64,000 bases of DNA from Mycobacterium sp. OTB74. Lineage in GTDB: Bacteria; Actinomycetota; Actinomycetes; Mycobacteriales; Mycobacteriaceae. Position numbers and translations under genes: made by a program. The stretch is from positions 372,001 through 436,000 of the forward strand of contig NZ_JARXVD010000003.1 of the NCBI RefSeq assembly GCF_029892685.1, given 5' to 3'. Position 1 is the stretch's first letter. Every line of letters begins with the position of its first letter. Below the pieces are notes generated by a model. It worked only from the letters and a program-made list of their open reading frames with translations. It did not search any database and was not told the origin of the DNA. Of this stretch, positions 38,834 to 49,865 are shown in pieces.

Positions 38834-40054
38834 ATGTCTAAGGCGCCCAGCCGTCGACGCCCCAAGGACCGCAAAGCGCAGATCGCCCGGGCCTCGGCCG
38901 AGGCATTCAGCGAACTGGGCTACCACGGTGTCCGGATGGAGGACATCGCCGCGCGGGTGGGCATCTCGGCCGCGGCGCTGTACCGGCATTACTCCGGTAA
39001 ATACGAGTTGTTCTGCGAAGCGGTGCTGAGCCTGGGCCAGCAGCTGGTCGACGCCACCGGCATCGCCGAGGACTCCGGCGATCCGCAGGGCGATCTGGAC
39101 CGTCTGGTCGCCGCGCTGATCGACACCGCGCTGGCCAACCGGGAGGCCGGTGGACTGTATCGGTGGGAGGTCCGCTACCTGTACGGCGAGGCCCAGCAGA
39201 TCTTGGACACCCAGGTGCGCACGGTGCACCAACGCATCCATCGGCCGTTGCGACTGCTACGTCCGGAGCTGTCCTCGCGGCAGTGCTGGACCATCTCCAC
39301 GGCGCTGCTCAGCGTGCTGGGCAGCATCGTCGACCACCGAGCGACGTTGGCTGCCGCCCGTATCCGGGTCGTCCTCGCCGAGGCGGCGGCGGCCCTCTTG
39401 AGCGCCGACGTGCCCGAATTGTCTACCGATGCTGCTCCACCAACGCCGCCTGAGCCATTGCCCATCTCGAAATATGAAGCGCTGCTTGATGAATCGATGC
39501 GGCAGTTCAACGAGAAGGGATACCGCGACACAACGGTCGAAGACATCGCGTCTGCGGTGGGACTACCGGCGTCGGGCATGTACCGGTACTTCGCGTCAAA
39601 GAGTGACATCCTCGCCGCCGGCTTCAGGCGCGCCGCGGACCGGTTGTCGGCCGACATGGCAGCCACTATCGCCGCCGAACCCGAACCGGTCCACGCGCTG
39701 ACCTCACTTGTCGAGGTATATGTCGCCCGCTCGTTCGACAGCCCCGAACTGGACTACGTCTACTACACCGAGCGACTCAACATGGCCGACGCCGATCGGC
39801 ACATTCTGCGCGGCATGCAGCACGACGTGGTACAGACCTGGGCCGACCTGCTGGTCGCGACCCGGGATGAACTAGCTACCGCCGCAGCAGTTTTCGTGGT
39901 GCATGCGGCCATGTCGCTGGTGGTCGACCTCGGTCGACTACTCAGCTACCGCAACACCACCGAGGCGCGCCGATGCGTCTGCGCGCTGGTGGAGTTGACG
40001 TTGCTCGGTCAGGACCGGTTGCGGACCGCGTTGCCGGCCAGGTACGCGACATAG
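38834..40054 (+). CDS. Double-headed TetR/AcrR-family regulator
   Basis: 406 residues from the ATG at 38834. Two complete TetR DNA-binding domains occur in one chain. The first is AQIARASAEAFSELGYHGVRMEDIAARVGISAAALYRHYSGK (about 18-58). The second is ALLDESMRQFNEKGYRDTTVEDIASAVGLPASGMYRYFASK (about 215-255). Each is followed by a helical ligand-like domain, and a Pro-rich linker (TPPEPLP) joins the halves. It may act as a pseudo-dimer. The 3' end overlaps the convergent DoxX gene by 46 bases. The divergent or nearby monooxygenase is a possible target. Confidence 0.88.
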   Translation: MSKAPSRRRPKDRKAQIARASAEAFSELGYHGVRMEDIAARVGISAAALYRHYSGKYELFCEAVLSLGQQLVDATGIAEDSGDPQGDLDRLVAALIDTALANREAGGLYRWEVRYLYGEAQQILDTQVRTVHQRIHRPLRLLRPELSSRQCWTISTALLSVLGSIVDHRATLAAARIRVVLAEAAAALLSADVPELSTDAAPPTPPEPLPISKYEALLDESMRQFNEKGYRDTTVEDIASAVGLPASGMYRYFASKSDILAAGFRRAADRLSADMAATIAAEPEPVHALTSLVEVYVARSFDSPELDYVYYTERLNMADADRHILRGMQHDVVQTWADLLVATRDELATAAAVFVVHAAMSLVVDLGRLLSYRNTTEARRCVCALVELTLLGQDRLRTALPARYAT

Positions 40055-40263
40055 GCGATGGCACCGACGCGGGCGACCTTGCGGGTCTGGGGGACAATCA
40101 AGCCGACGCCGATCGCAGTCTCCAGGGATCCGTTGATGTAAAGGTGCTTCCGGGTGTCACGCGGGAACGCCGGTGCGGTGATCGGCTCGAACAGTTCCGG
40201 CTTGACGAAGTGCAACAACCCGGCAAGGGCCAGCATGATCCCGGACAGCTTGGTCTTGTCCAC
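40009..40263 (-). CDS. DoxX-like small membrane protein
   Basis: 84 residues from a GTG at 40263 (TTG at 40266 possible), preceded by AGAGAGGAT. Helices at about 5-20 (LSGIMLALAGLLHFV), 45-60 (SLETAIGVGLIVP) and 65-80 (VGAIAYVAYLAGNAV) and the HF-x-KPELF motif match the short DoxX family. It starts 17 bases after the monooxygenase stop, so the two are co-transcribed. Its 3' end overlaps the TetR gene on the opposite strand. Confidence 0.75.
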   Translation of the reverse strand: MDKTKLSGIMLALAGLLHFVKPELFEPITAPAFPRDTRKHLYINGSLETAIGVGLIVPQTRKVARVGAIAYVAYLAGNAVRNRS

Positions 40264-40279
40264 CAATGATCCTCTCTGG

Positions 40280-41767
40280 TCAGGCAATTCGATAATCGGT
40301 CAACGGAAATTCGGAGGCCTCTTGGATAGCCTCGCGGGTCGACATGGGCCGCAGCAGGGTGGGCTCCCCCGCGGGGTTGAAGTAGTACGAGTGCGCACTG
40401 GCACAATTGCCCTGGGTGAACAGCGATTTCTCGAGCAACTCGGTCATCTTGTCCAGGTAGGCGGTGTTGGCTTCCTCGGTCACTTCGAAGGTGGTGGCCC
40501 CGCGTCGCTTGACTTCCGTGAAAAGCCGGTCCATGAGCCGCATCTGGTACTCCATGGTGTTGAAGAAGTTCAACCCGAGGAATGCGTAGGGGCTGGCCAG
40601 ACTCAGGTAGTTCGGGAAGTACGGCATCGACACACCCTGGTAGGCCTGGAACCTGGTCTCGCGCCACCACTTTCCGAGGTTGCGGCCTTCCCGGCCGATC
40701 ACCTCGATAGCCGGGAAGTTGGCCTCCCACAGGTCGAAACCGGTGGCCAGCACCAGGGTGTCGATGGCAACCTTGTTGCCGTCCCTGCCCACGATGCCGT
40801 CGGCCTCGATGCGCTCGATACCGGAATCCTGCAGGTGGACGTTCGGCCGGTTGAACGCCTGGTAGTAACCGTTGCTGAAAGTCGGCCGCTTGCAACCGAA
40901 GTCGTAGTCCGGGGTCAGCCTGCGGCGCAGATCCTTGTCGCGAATGGTGAGGAAGCGGTGGATCTTTGACAGATCCGAAGCCGAGATGTTGCCGCGTCCC
41001 CGGAAGATTTTGTAGTTGACCACGCCGATGGAGACCATGAACTCGTAGATGGCATCGGTCACCGCACGCAGCGCCCGCTGGGTAGCCGGCGCCCGGGCGA
41101 ACATCCGCTTGGCAAAGGCGCCGAACCGCACGTCGATCTTCGGCACCACCCAGATGGGTGTGCGCTGGTACACCGTCAGATCGGCCGCGGATTTGGCCAG
41201 CTCCGGGATCAGCTGCACCGCAGTGGCGCCGGTACCGATGACGGCGATGCGCTTGCCTGCCGGGTTGTAATCGTCGTCCCACTTGGTGGTGTGGATGACC
41301 CGGCCTTCAAAGCTCTCGATACCGGGGATCTCCGGAATGTGCGGCTGAGACAGAAAGCCGGTTGCGGTGAAAAGGTAACGGGCGCTGATGGTGTCGCCAT
41401 CGGCGACGGCCACCCGCCAGAGGGAGGCTTCCTCGTCCCAGTGCGCGCCGTCGACTACCGTGTTGAACCGGACGTGCTTGCGCACGTCGTATTTGGCGGC
41501 GATGTCGTCGGCGTACCGCTTGATCTCCGGGCCGGGGGTGAACAGCCGCGACCAATTGGGGTTGGGCTCGAAGAAATACGAGTAGGTGGTGGTGGGCACG
41601 TCAACGGCCAGGCCGGGGTAGTGATTTACGTACCAGGTGCCGCCCAGATCGTCCTCGCGCTCGAGGATGGTGAAGTTCTCGATACCCAGCCGCTTTAGCT
41701 GGATGGCTGCACCGATACCGGCGAATCCCGCCCCGACGATGACCGCATCGAATTGCTCCGAAGTCAT
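40280..41767 (-). CDS. Flavin monooxygenase, Baeyer-Villiger type
   Basis: 495 residues. There are two Rossmann motifs: VGAGFAGIGA (11-20) for FAD and VIGTGATAVQ (176-185) for NADPH. Between them lies the Baeyer-Villiger fingerprint F-x-G-x3-H-x3-W, with Phe153, Gly155, His159 and Trp163. The ATGFDLW motif is also present. It should insert oxygen into ketones, or oxidise N or S atoms. Mycobacteria have many such enzymes (EthA and MymA are relatives); this one is not assignable to a named enzyme by eye. A DoxX gene follows in the same operon. Confidence 0.92.
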   Translation of the reverse strand: MTSEQFDAVIVGAGFAGIGAAIQLKRLGIENFTILEREDDLGGTWYVNHYPGLAVDVPTTTYSYFFEPNPNWSRLFTPGPEIKRYADDIAAKYDVRKHVRFNTVVDGAHWDEEASLWRVAVADGDTISARYLFTATGFLSQPHIPEIPGIESFEGRVIHTTKWDDDYNPAGKRIAVIGTGATAVQLIPELAKSAADLTVYQRTPIWVVPKIDVRFGAFAKRMFARAPATQRALRAVTDAIYEFMVSIGVVNYKIFRGRGNISASDLSKIHRFLTIRDKDLRRRLTPDYDFGCKRPTFSNGYYQAFNRPNVHLQDSGIERIEADGIVGRDGNKVAIDTLVLATGFDLWEANFPAIEVIGREGRNLGKWWRETRFQAYQGVSMPYFPNYLSLASPYAFLGLNFFNTMEYQMRLMDRLFTEVKRRGATTFEVTEEANTAYLDKMTELLEKSLFTQGNCASAHSYYFNPAGEPTLLRPMSTREAIQEASEFPLTDYRIA

Positions 41768-41897
41768 GGGAAAACGGTACCTCAGGTAACAGAAACTGCT
41801 GCGCAGGGCGGGTGCTGATCAGGCCCCAAGCTGCGAAAAGCGGTGATATATTCCCGGGCAATTGAACTGGGTAATGCTCACACTGCGGAGGTTCACA

Positions 41898-42623
41898 ATG
41901 GCCACACGGCCGTGGAACGCATCAGACGAGGCCAAAAGCAGCTATGTCAACGAGCTGTTTACGTCGTTGGCGAAGCGCTACGACCCATTGACTGACTTGT
42001 GGACGCTCGGGCTGCATCGCTTGTGGAAGCGGCAGGCCATGGAGCTTCTCGCCCTGCGCTCCGGCGAGCGGGTGCTGGACGTTGCGACCGGTACGGGTGA
42101 TCTGGCGTTCCTGGAGGCGGCAGCGGTCGGGCCGGAAGGCCAGGTCGTGGGAGTCGACTCATGCGTCGCGATGCTCGACGTCGCCCGGCAGCGGCACCGC
42201 GGGCCCGTCGACTTCCAGGAAGGTGACGCCATGAACCTGCGATTCCCGGATTCGTCGTTCGACGTGGTCACCATCGGCTACGGGCTGCGCAATGTGGCCG
42301 ACCGCGGCAAGGCCCTGCACGAGTTCCATCGCGTCCTGCGGCCGGGCGGCCGATTGATGGTGCTCGACTTCAGCAGGCCGACCTCGAAGGTGCTGCAACG
42401 CCTTCACGACCTGATTTACTTCGGCATCGCGCCGTCGAAAGCAGGCCGGGCCATCTCCTGGCATCGCGACGCCCACTACTACACCTCGGATTCGATCCGC
42501 ACCTGGCTGTCGCGGGACGAACTGCGTGATGCGATGCAGGAAGCGGGCTTCATCGATACCCGCTACAGCTCGCTGAGCACCGGGTTCTCGGCGGTGCATT
42601 TCGGCGTGCGCCCGACCGACTAA
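41898..42623 (+). CDS. UbiE/COQ5-family SAM methyltransferase
   Basis: 241 residues from the ATG at 41898, preceded by GCGGAGG. Motif I is VLDVATGTGDLA (59-70). The other family strings are VNELFTSLAKRYDPLTDLWTLG, TIGYGLRNVADRGKALHEFHRVLRPGG and YYTSDSIRTW, which resemble demethylmenaquinone/demethylubiquinone methyltransferases. The mycobacterial menaquinone enzyme (Rv0558) reads differently in motif I as I recall, so this may be a second member acting on another substrate. It is convergent with the hydrolase gene. Confidence 0.85.
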   Translation: MATRPWNASDEAKSSYVNELFTSLAKRYDPLTDLWTLGLHRLWKRQAMELLALRSGERVLDVATGTGDLAFLEAAAVGPEGQVVGVDSCVAMLDVARQRHRGPVDFQEGDAMNLRFPDSSFDVVTIGYGLRNVADRGKALHEFHRVLRPGGRLMVLDFSRPTSKVLQRLHDLIYFGIAPSKAGRAISWHRDAHYYTSDSIRTWLSRDELRDAMQEAGFIDTRYSSLSTGFSAVHFGVRPTD

Positions 42624-42645
42624 TCGCAGGTCAAGCCTGCCGACG

Positions 42646-43260
42646 TCAGGGCCGCAACCGCATTGCCGCGTCCACCGCGAGCGTGGGAACGTCCAGGGTT
42701 TTCGAATTGAGGTCGTGCCGGGCGCCCGTGATCTCGACGATCTCAGCAGGTCCGTCGATCAGAGCTGCGGCGGCTCGCAACTCGTCGATGGTGCCGAACG
42801 GATCCGCAGTGCCGTGGGTGAATACCGTCGGGCTGGTGATGGCGGACAGGTGCGCGGTGCGGGCCCGCTCAGGCTTGCCGGGCGGGTGCAGAGGGTACGA
42901 GAACAAGGTGAGTACCGCGAGGTCAGCGCCGTCGGCCGCGACCATCGAGGTCATCCGGCCGCCGTATGAATGCCCGCCCGCGATCACGGGTCCGTCGGTC
43001 AGGGTGCGCGCCAGCTCGATTGCGTCGATGATGCCCTGTTGGTCCGAGGCTGCGGAGCCCGATGGCGGCCCCTTGGGGCGACGGCGTCGGTAGGGCAGGT
43101 TGTACCGAATTGCCAGCCAGCCGTTGCGGGCCCACTCGTCGCAGATGCGGATGAGCAGCGGGGAGTCGCGGTTGCCGCCCGCGCCATGAGTGAGCAGCAC
43201 CGCGCCTGTCGGCTTGCCGTCGGGTTGGTGTGCCACGCCGGCGATGTCGTCAAGACTCAT
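42646..43260 (-). CDS. Small alpha/beta-hydrolase (Rv0421c-like)
   Basis: 204 residues. LLTHGAGGNRDSP (oxyanion side), the nucleophile elbow GGHSYGGRMTS with Ser in G-x-S-x-G, FTHGTADPFGT (Asp) and GARHDL (His) make a dienelactone-hydrolase-like domain of the KANL3/Tex30 subfamily. It overlaps thiD by 11 bases and follows it in the operon, as in M. tuberculosis (Rv0421c-Rv0422c). No role in thiamine synthesis is known; substrate unknown. Confidence 0.85.
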   Translation of the reverse strand: MSLDDIAGVAHQPDGKPTGAVLLTHGAGGNRDSPLLIRICDEWARNGWLAIRYNLPYRRRRPKGPPSGSAASDQQGIIDAIELARTLTDGPVIAGGHSYGGRMTSMVAADGADLAVLTLFSYPLHPPGKPERARTAHLSAITSPTVFTHGTADPFGTIDELRAAAALIDGPAEIVEITGARHDLNSKTLDVPTLAVDAAMRLRP

Positions 43261-44098
43261 GGCTCAACTGGCTCAACCGGAACAGCGCGTTGACAGGTCC
43301 GTGCCCGTGGCCCAAAGGGTAAGCCGCACGCAGACATTCGGTGACCCAACCCTTGGCGAAGGCCACCGCGTCCGGCACCGAAAACCCGTGTGCCAGTGCG
43401 CAGGCCGTCGCCGCTGCCAGGGTGTCGCCGGCGCCGTGGTCGTGGCCGGTATCGATGCGCTCGCTGGTGAATTCGTAGAAGTCGGTGCCGTTGTAGAGCA
43501 GGTCGGGACTGTGGTCACTAGACCGCAGATGCCCGCCCTTGACCAGCGCCCACTGCGGTCCCAGGTCAAGCAGCGCCATGGCGGCGTCTTTTTGGCTGGC
43601 CTGGTCGACCACATCGATCCCAGCGATCAGCCGCACCTCATCAAGGTTTGGGGTGACCAACGTGGCCAACGGAAACAGTTGGGTGCGAACCGAATTGAGC
43701 GCACTCGGGTGCAGCAGAGGATCGCCGTGCATGGATGCACACACCGGGTCCACCACCAGGGGGACCTGCTCGTCCAGGTCGCGCCAGCAGTCACTGACCG
43801 CACCGATGATCTCGGTTGAGGCCAACATGCCGGTCTTGGCTGCCTGGATGCCGATGTCCTCGGCAACCGCGGTGATCTGCCCACTGATGATGTCCAGCGG
43901 CAGCTCGTGAAAAGCCTTGACCCCCAACGAGTTCTGCACCGTCACCGCGGCGACGGCGACACAGCCGTGCACCCCGAGCATGGCGAAGGTACGCATGTCC
44001 GCCTGGATTCCGGCGCCGCCGCCGGAATCGGAACCGGCGATGGTCATCACCCGCAGCGGGGTCTGGCCTGGCTGGGGCAGCGGAAGTACGTCGGTCAC
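43250..44098 (-). CDS. thiD: HMP / HMP-phosphate kinase
   Basis: 282 residues from the GTG at 44098. The ribokinase-fold start is [21 protein letters not shown] (18-38), followed by [48 protein letters not shown] and GAGDTLAAA, the anion-hole GAGD motif. It phosphorylates hydroxymethylpyrimidine twice to give HMP-PP for ThiE. It lies apart from thiC by about 0.9 kb, and unlike thiC it has no visible riboswitch. Confidence 0.95.
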   Translation of the reverse strand: MTDVLPLPQPGQTPLRVMTIAGSDSGGGAGIQADMRTFAMLGVHGCVAVAAVTVQNSLGVKAFHELPLDIISGQITAVAEDIGIQAAKTGMLASTEIIGAVSDCWRDLDEQVPLVVDPVCASMHGDPLLHPSALNSVRTQLFPLATLVTPNLDEVRLIAGIDVVDQASQKDAAMALLDLGPQWALVKGGHLRSSDHSPDLLYNGTDFYEFTSERIDTGHDHGAGDTLAAATACALAHGFSVPDAVAFAKGWVTECLRAAYPLGHGHGPVNALFRLSQLSHES

Positions 44099-44147
44099 GG
44101 CACCAAGGTTATCCAGCTGTTGCGGACCGGATAGCTGTCGGTGCCGA

Positions 44148-44282
44148 TCATGGGGTACCTGGTGCTGGCGGGACCGAGGGCGGGGTGAACAACGCCTTCG
44201 GATCGGCTTCGATGTGCAGCTGGAGCTTGCCGGTATCCGGATCATTGCCAACCACCGACACCGTGAGTCCATTGCCGTACAT
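44148..44282 (-). CDS. Small conserved-looking protein upstream of thiD
   Basis: 44 residues from an ATG at 44282, with a strong ribosome-binding site GGGGAGGAGG 5-14 bases upstream. It reads [18 protein letters not shown] and then [17 protein letters not shown], a probable two-stranded sheet with a Pro-rich end. There is no membrane segment or known motif. The good ribosome site is the main reason for calling it. It lies 49 bases before thiD on the same strand. Confidence 0.55.
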   Translation of the reverse strand: MYGNGLTVSVVGNDPDTGKLQLHIEADPKALFTPPSVPPAPGTP

Positions 44283-44558
44283 TCCCCACCTCCTCCCCGC
44301 GGGTAGCTGTGGCTCCAGGCTAGCCCTCGTCAGACGGCTGCGGTCCGGGGCGCGGTCCACTGCACTTCGCACGCACTTGCTATGAGCCGTATCACATCAT
44401 CGCGAGAATCGGTCAAGAAACACTCGCCGAACAGGGCCTCTTGTGTTCCCAGTCCATGGCCGCAACTGCAAAGGTTGTGTTCGACAACCTCCCCAGAGTG
44501 TTCACAGTCGGGTATTCGGCGAACCGGGGCTCTCCAACTGCGAAAGCAAGGTCCTGAG

Positions 44559-44927
44559 ATGGCCACACCCTCCACCACCCGCAACTCCGTGCTGCTGGCC
44601 GTAGCCGCCGCCGCGCTGGGGTTGGCAGTTGCCAGCCCCGCTGCCGCCGACGACGGCCAGCACGGTGTCTCTCCCGGCACGTCGCCCCACGTCGCCGGGT
44701 CGACGGGGTCGGGCTCCTACAGTGCCCGCTTCTCGCCCTCGCCCACCGGGCCTAAGACCACGGCGGCATCACCAAGTACGTCCTCCACTGTCACAGGGCA
44801 TAAGGGGGCCAACAATCCGTCGAGCGACCGGCATCGGCAATTAGTCGAGCACAGAGATAGCGGGTTGAAAGCACTGTCCAACCTCACGAAGGCGCTCCAC
44901 GCATTGGGCGGGCTAAAGCTCGGCTGA
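44559..44927 (+). CDS. Small secreted protein, Ser/Thr/Pro-rich
   Basis: 122 residues. The signal peptide (NSVLLAVAAAALGLAVASPAAA) has a typical A-x-A cleavage site before DDGQHG. The mature part is Ser, Thr, Gly and Pro rich (SGSYSARFSPSPTGPKTTAASP), with a short helical end LKALSNLTKALHALGGLKLG. No lipobox is present, so it should be released or loosely wall-bound. Family not recognised. It runs toward the 3' end of thiC. Confidence 0.65.
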   Translation: MATPSTTRNSVLLAVAAAALGLAVASPAAADDGQHGVSPGTSPHVAGSTGSGSYSARFSPSPTGPKTTAASPSTSSTVTGHKGANNPSSDRHRQLVEHRDSGLKALSNLTKALHALGGLKLG

Positions 44928-44977
44928 TTACTGATCCCGCGCAATCCCGGTGGCTCGTCGCCCGACGTCGACAGAAG

Positions 44978-46718
<1,741 letters not shown>

Positions 46719-46738
46719 ACGTCTCCACGGTAGCCGAT

Positions 46739-46962
46739 GGGCGCAGGAACGGAAGGGCAGCGGGCCGACGGGCGTGGCGCTCTTGAGGCCCGGCAGAGCC
46801 GATGCGCCGAGTTTGACTGTCAACTCGCCACGCCGCGGCGCAGAATTCTTCTGCCGAAACGGGTTGGCCTCAGTTCTTTTGTATAGCTAACATATGTTTC
46901 CGAATGAAAGGCCTGAACCACCGTGTTCAGGCAAGTATTGAGTAGACGGCTGAGATGTAAAT
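46739..46962. promoter_or_regulatory. Promoter region of the DHA2 exporter with inverted repeat
   Basis: About 220 bases without a gene separate the thiC riboswitch from the exporter. They contain an AT-rich TTTTGTATAGCTAACATATG stretch (about 46877-46896) with -10-like hexamers. Downstream is an inverted repeat GCCTGAAC (46911-46918) ... GTTCAGGC (46925-46932) with a six-base spacer, 30 bases before the exporter ATG. The repeat looks like a regulator site. No regulator gene is adjacent. Confidence 0.55.
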
Positions 46963-48732
46963 ATGACGGCTGAGACCGGCACACCCGAGGCTGACCTGGC
47001 CCCCGCGGCCGAGACGGCCCAAGCCCAGACGGCACGGCGCCGTGTTCAGATGGACCACGACCACCCGCATTACAAGTGGGTGGTGCTGTCCAACACCACG
47101 CTGGGCATCCTGCTGGCCTCGGTCAACGCATCGATCGTGCTGATCTCGCTGCCGGCCATCTTCCGCGGCATAGGGCTGAACCCGCTGGCGCCAGGCAACG
47201 TCAGCTACCTGCTGTGGATGCTGATGGGCTATCTGGTGGTCACCGCGGTCTTGGTGGTGCCTTTCGGCCGACTCGGCGATATGTACGGCCGGGTCCGGAT
47301 CTACAACATCGGTTTCGTGGTCTTCACCCTGGCCGCGATCGCGCTGTCCTTCGATCCGTTCCAACTTGGCGGTGGGGCGGTATGGCTGATCGCCTGGCGG
47401 GTCATCCAGGGCGTCGGCGGCGCCATGCTGATGGCTTCCTCGTCGGCGATCCTGACCGACGCCTTCCCGGCCAACCAGCGCGGCATGGCGCTGGGCGTCA
47501 ACATGGTTGCCGCGGTCGCCGGTTCGTTCCTGGGTCTGCTCATCGGCGGATCCCTCTCCGAGTGGCATTGGAAGGCCGTGTTCTGGGTAGGCGTGCCGAT
47601 CGGCGTCATCGGCACCATCTGGAGCTACCGGTCACTGCGCGAGCTCGGAACCCGTACGGCTGGCAAATTGGACTGGGCCGGCACGCTGACCTTCGGCCTT
47701 GGCCTGACCGTGCTGCTGATCGGCATCACCTATGGCATCCAGCCGTACGGCACCTCATCGACCGGCTGGACCAGCCCCGCGGTGCTCGGGTCCATCGGAA
47801 TCGGGGTGGCTCTGCTGGTGGCGTTCTGCCTGATCGAGCTGCGGGTGCAATCGCCCATGGTCGATATCCGGCTGTTCAAATCGGCGGCCTTCGGCATGGG
47901 CAACCTGGCCGGGCTGATGTCCTCGGTGGGCCGCGGCGGGCTGCAGTTCATGCTGATCATCTGGCTGCAGGGCATCTGGTTACCGCTGCACGGTTACAAC
48001 TACGAATCCACCCCGCTGTGGGCGGGCATCTATCTGTTGCCGGCCACAGTCGGCTTCCTGGTGTCCGCGCCCGTCGCCGGCTCCCTGTCAGACCGGTTCG
48101 GCGCCCGGCCGCTGACCGTCGGCGGCATGGTGCTTATGGCGGCGTCCTTCATCGCGCTGCTGCTGATCCCGGTCAACTTCGAGTACTGGCAGTTCGCCGT
48201 GCTGGTCTTCCTCAACGGCATTGGCGGCGGCATCTTCACCGCGCCCAACACCGCCGCCATCATGTCTGCGGTTCCGGCCGAACAGCGCGGCGCCGCCTCG
48301 GGCGTGCGGTCGACGTTCTTCAACGCCGGAAACTCGCTGTCCATCGGCATCTTCTTCTCGCTGATGATCGTCGGGCTGTCGCACACCTTGCCGTCCGCGT
48401 TGTTCAGCGGCCTTCAGCAGCAAGGGGTTTCGGCCGATGTTGCGCATCAGGTGGCGCAACTGCCCCCGGTGGGCAGTCTGTTCGCGGCCTTCCTCGGCTA
48501 TAACCCGATGGCCGAACTGCTGGCCCCGTTCCACGCCCTGCAGCAGCCGGGCGTCAACGCCGAGGCGCTGACCGGTCAGACTTTCTTCCCGCAGTTGATC
48601 ACCGAGCCCTTCCACTCCGGGCTGACCGTGGTGTTCGGTGCGGCGGCGGTCATGATGCTGCTGGGCGCACTAGCCTCGATGTTCAACCCCGGCACCTACG
48701 GAACCGATCCCAACGCCGACAACGAGGCCTAA
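46963..48732 (+). CDS. DHA2/EmrB-type MFS drug exporter, 14-helix
   Basis: 589 residues. After a 35-residue hydrophilic N terminus come about fourteen transmembrane helices. MFS motif A is GRLGDMYGRVRIYN, the antiporter motif C is in AVAGSFLGLLIGG, and the second-half motif is GSLSDRFGARPLTVGG. An extra extracytoplasmic loop near residue 490 (LFSGLQQQGVSADVAHQVA) is characteristic of actinobacterial EmrB-like pumps. It likely uses the proton gradient to expel lipophilic compounds. It stands where M. tuberculosis has Rv0424c-ctpH-Rv0426c, so this is a lineage difference. Confidence 0.92.
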   Translation: MTAETGTPEADLAPAAETAQAQTARRRVQMDHDHPHYKWVVLSNTTLGILLASVNASIVLISLPAIFRGIGLNPLAPGNVSYLLWMLMGYLVVTAVLVVPFGRLGDMYGRVRIYNIGFVVFTLAAIALSFDPFQLGGGAVWLIAWRVIQGVGGAMLMASSSAILTDAFPANQRGMALGVNMVAAVAGSFLGLLIGGSLSEWHWKAVFWVGVPIGVIGTIWSYRSLRELGTRTAGKLDWAGTLTFGLGLTVLLIGITYGIQPYGTSSTGWTSPAVLGSIGIGVALLVAFCLIELRVQSPMVDIRLFKSAAFGMGNLAGLMSSVGRGGLQFMLIIWLQGIWLPLHGYNYESTPLWAGIYLLPATVGFLVSAPVAGSLSDRFGARPLTVGGMVLMAASFIALLLIPVNFEYWQFAVLVFLNGIGGGIFTAPNTAAIMSAVPAEQRGAASGVRSTFFNAGNSLSIGIFFSLMIVGLSHTLPSALFSGLQQQGVSADVAHQVAQLPPVGSLFAAFLGYNPMAELLAPFHALQQPGVNAEALTGQTFFPQLITEPFHSGLTVVFGAAAVMMLLGALASMFNPGTYGTDPNADNEA

Positions 48733-48759
48733 CTTCCTCGTCCTCACTTGTGCCGGGGC

Positions 48760-49062
48760 ATGCCGCTGGCCGACATCCTGAAGACCACGACGGCGGTCGA
48801 CAAGAAGCTCGACGGCGCGGCGCGCATCCTGGCCGGCCGCGGACATACCGAGATAACCAGACAACGCGGGACCGGCTGGTATCCCACCAACGATGTCGAA
48901 CTCGCGTGGGCCGCCGACCTGATCGACGTCATGCGCCGGGTAGCCCGCCGTTCAGCCCACGCGAGCCTGGACCGGGCGTTGGACGAAGCGGTGCGGGTGG
49001 AGCTACGGAATTACCATCAGGCGGCCAAGGACGCGGGCGTCTCGGTCGAGCGGGAGGCGTGA
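48760..49062 (+). CDS. Hypothetical protein, all-helical
   Basis: 100 residues from the ATG at 48760 (a TTG at 48748 is possible). It is predicted to be mostly helical and mixed charge: LADILKTTTAVDKKLDGAARILAG, then ELAWAADLIDVMRRVARR and LRNYHQAAKDAG. No motif or membrane segment is seen. It follows the exporter by 27 bases and may share its transcript. A small palindrome AATACCG-g-CGGTATT (49062-49076) covers its stop and could end transcription. Confidence 0.6.
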   Translation: MPLADILKTTTAVDKKLDGAARILAGRGHTEITRQRGTGWYPTNDVELAWAADLIDVMRRVARRSAHASLDRALDEAVRVELRNYHQAAKDAGVSVEREA

Positions 49063-49244
49063 ATACCGGCGGTATTTCACGCACATTGAGGACGTTACTG
49101 AGCTGCGGAAATCGGCGGGACGCAGCCTGGCTCAACCGATGCGGCGCGCCGGTCGGCTCTTGCCACGCACCGGCCATCGGAGGAACGTATTCGGTGGACC
49201 GGCGGCGCCGCCGGGGCGCTGCCCCGATATAGAGGGGGTGGGTC

Positions 49245-49865
49245 GTGTACGCACGCTCTACCACTATTCACGCACAACCCTCAGCTATCGACGCAGGAGT
49301 CGCGCACGTCCGCGATGAAGTGATGTCCGCACTCCAAGGGCTCGATGGGTTCGTCGGCATGTCGCTGCTGTGCGACCGAGATTCCGGCAGGTGCATCGCC
49401 ACCACCGCATGGGAATCCGAGGAGGCGATGCGTGACAACGCCGATAAGGTTCGACCGATTCGCGAACAGGCAGTACAGATGTTCGGCGGAGCCGCGACGG
49501 TCGACGAGTGGGATATCGCAGTATTGCACCGCGCCCACCAGATCCCCGAGGGCGCGTGCGCGCGGGTTACCTGGGGGCATACCGATCCGGCACACTCGGA
49601 TGCCGCCATCGACTACTTCAGGTCGACTATCCTGCCCGACGCCGAGGCGCTGGAGGGCTTCTGCAGCCTCAGCCTGATGGTCGATCGGGCCACCGGTCGT
49701 GGCGCGTCCTGCACGACATTTGACAGCCGCGAGGCCATGGATCGCAGCCGTGGCGAGGCCCAAGCGCTCAAGGAATCGCGCATGAAGGAAGCGGGCGCAA
49801 GCGAGCTCGACGAGTGCGAGTTTGAAGTGGCGTTCGCTCACCTGAGGGTGCCCGAACTGGTCTAG
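49245..49865 (+). CDS. Tandem ABM-like (dimeric alpha-beta barrel) protein
   Basis: 206 residues from a GTG preceded by AGAGGGGGTGG. It is built of two similar halves: VRDEVMSALQGLDGFVGMSLLCDRDSGRCIATTAWES in the first, and FRSTILPDAEALEGFCSLSLMVDRATGRGASCTTFDS in the second. Each has the strand-helix layout of antibiotic biosynthesis monooxygenase (ABM) domains, so a single chain mimics the usual dimer. Whether it is an oxygenase or a binding protein is not visible. The 227-base region after it, up to xthA, shows no gene. Confidence 0.75.
   Translation: MYARSTTIHAQPSAIDAGVAHVRDEVMSALQGLDGFVGMSLLCDRDSGRCIATTAWESEEAMRDNADKVRPIREQAVQMFGGAATVDEWDIAVLHRAHQIPEGACARVTWGHTDPAHSDAAIDYFRSTILPDAEALEGFCSLSLMVDRATGRGASCTTFDSREAMDRSRGEAQALKESRMKEAGASELDECEFEVAFAHLRVPELV

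Noticed and set aside
42626..42640. Short hairpin GCAGG-tcaag-CCTGC between the UbiE-like and hydrolase genes
   Set aside because: Only five base pairs and no T-run, too weak to call a terminator.
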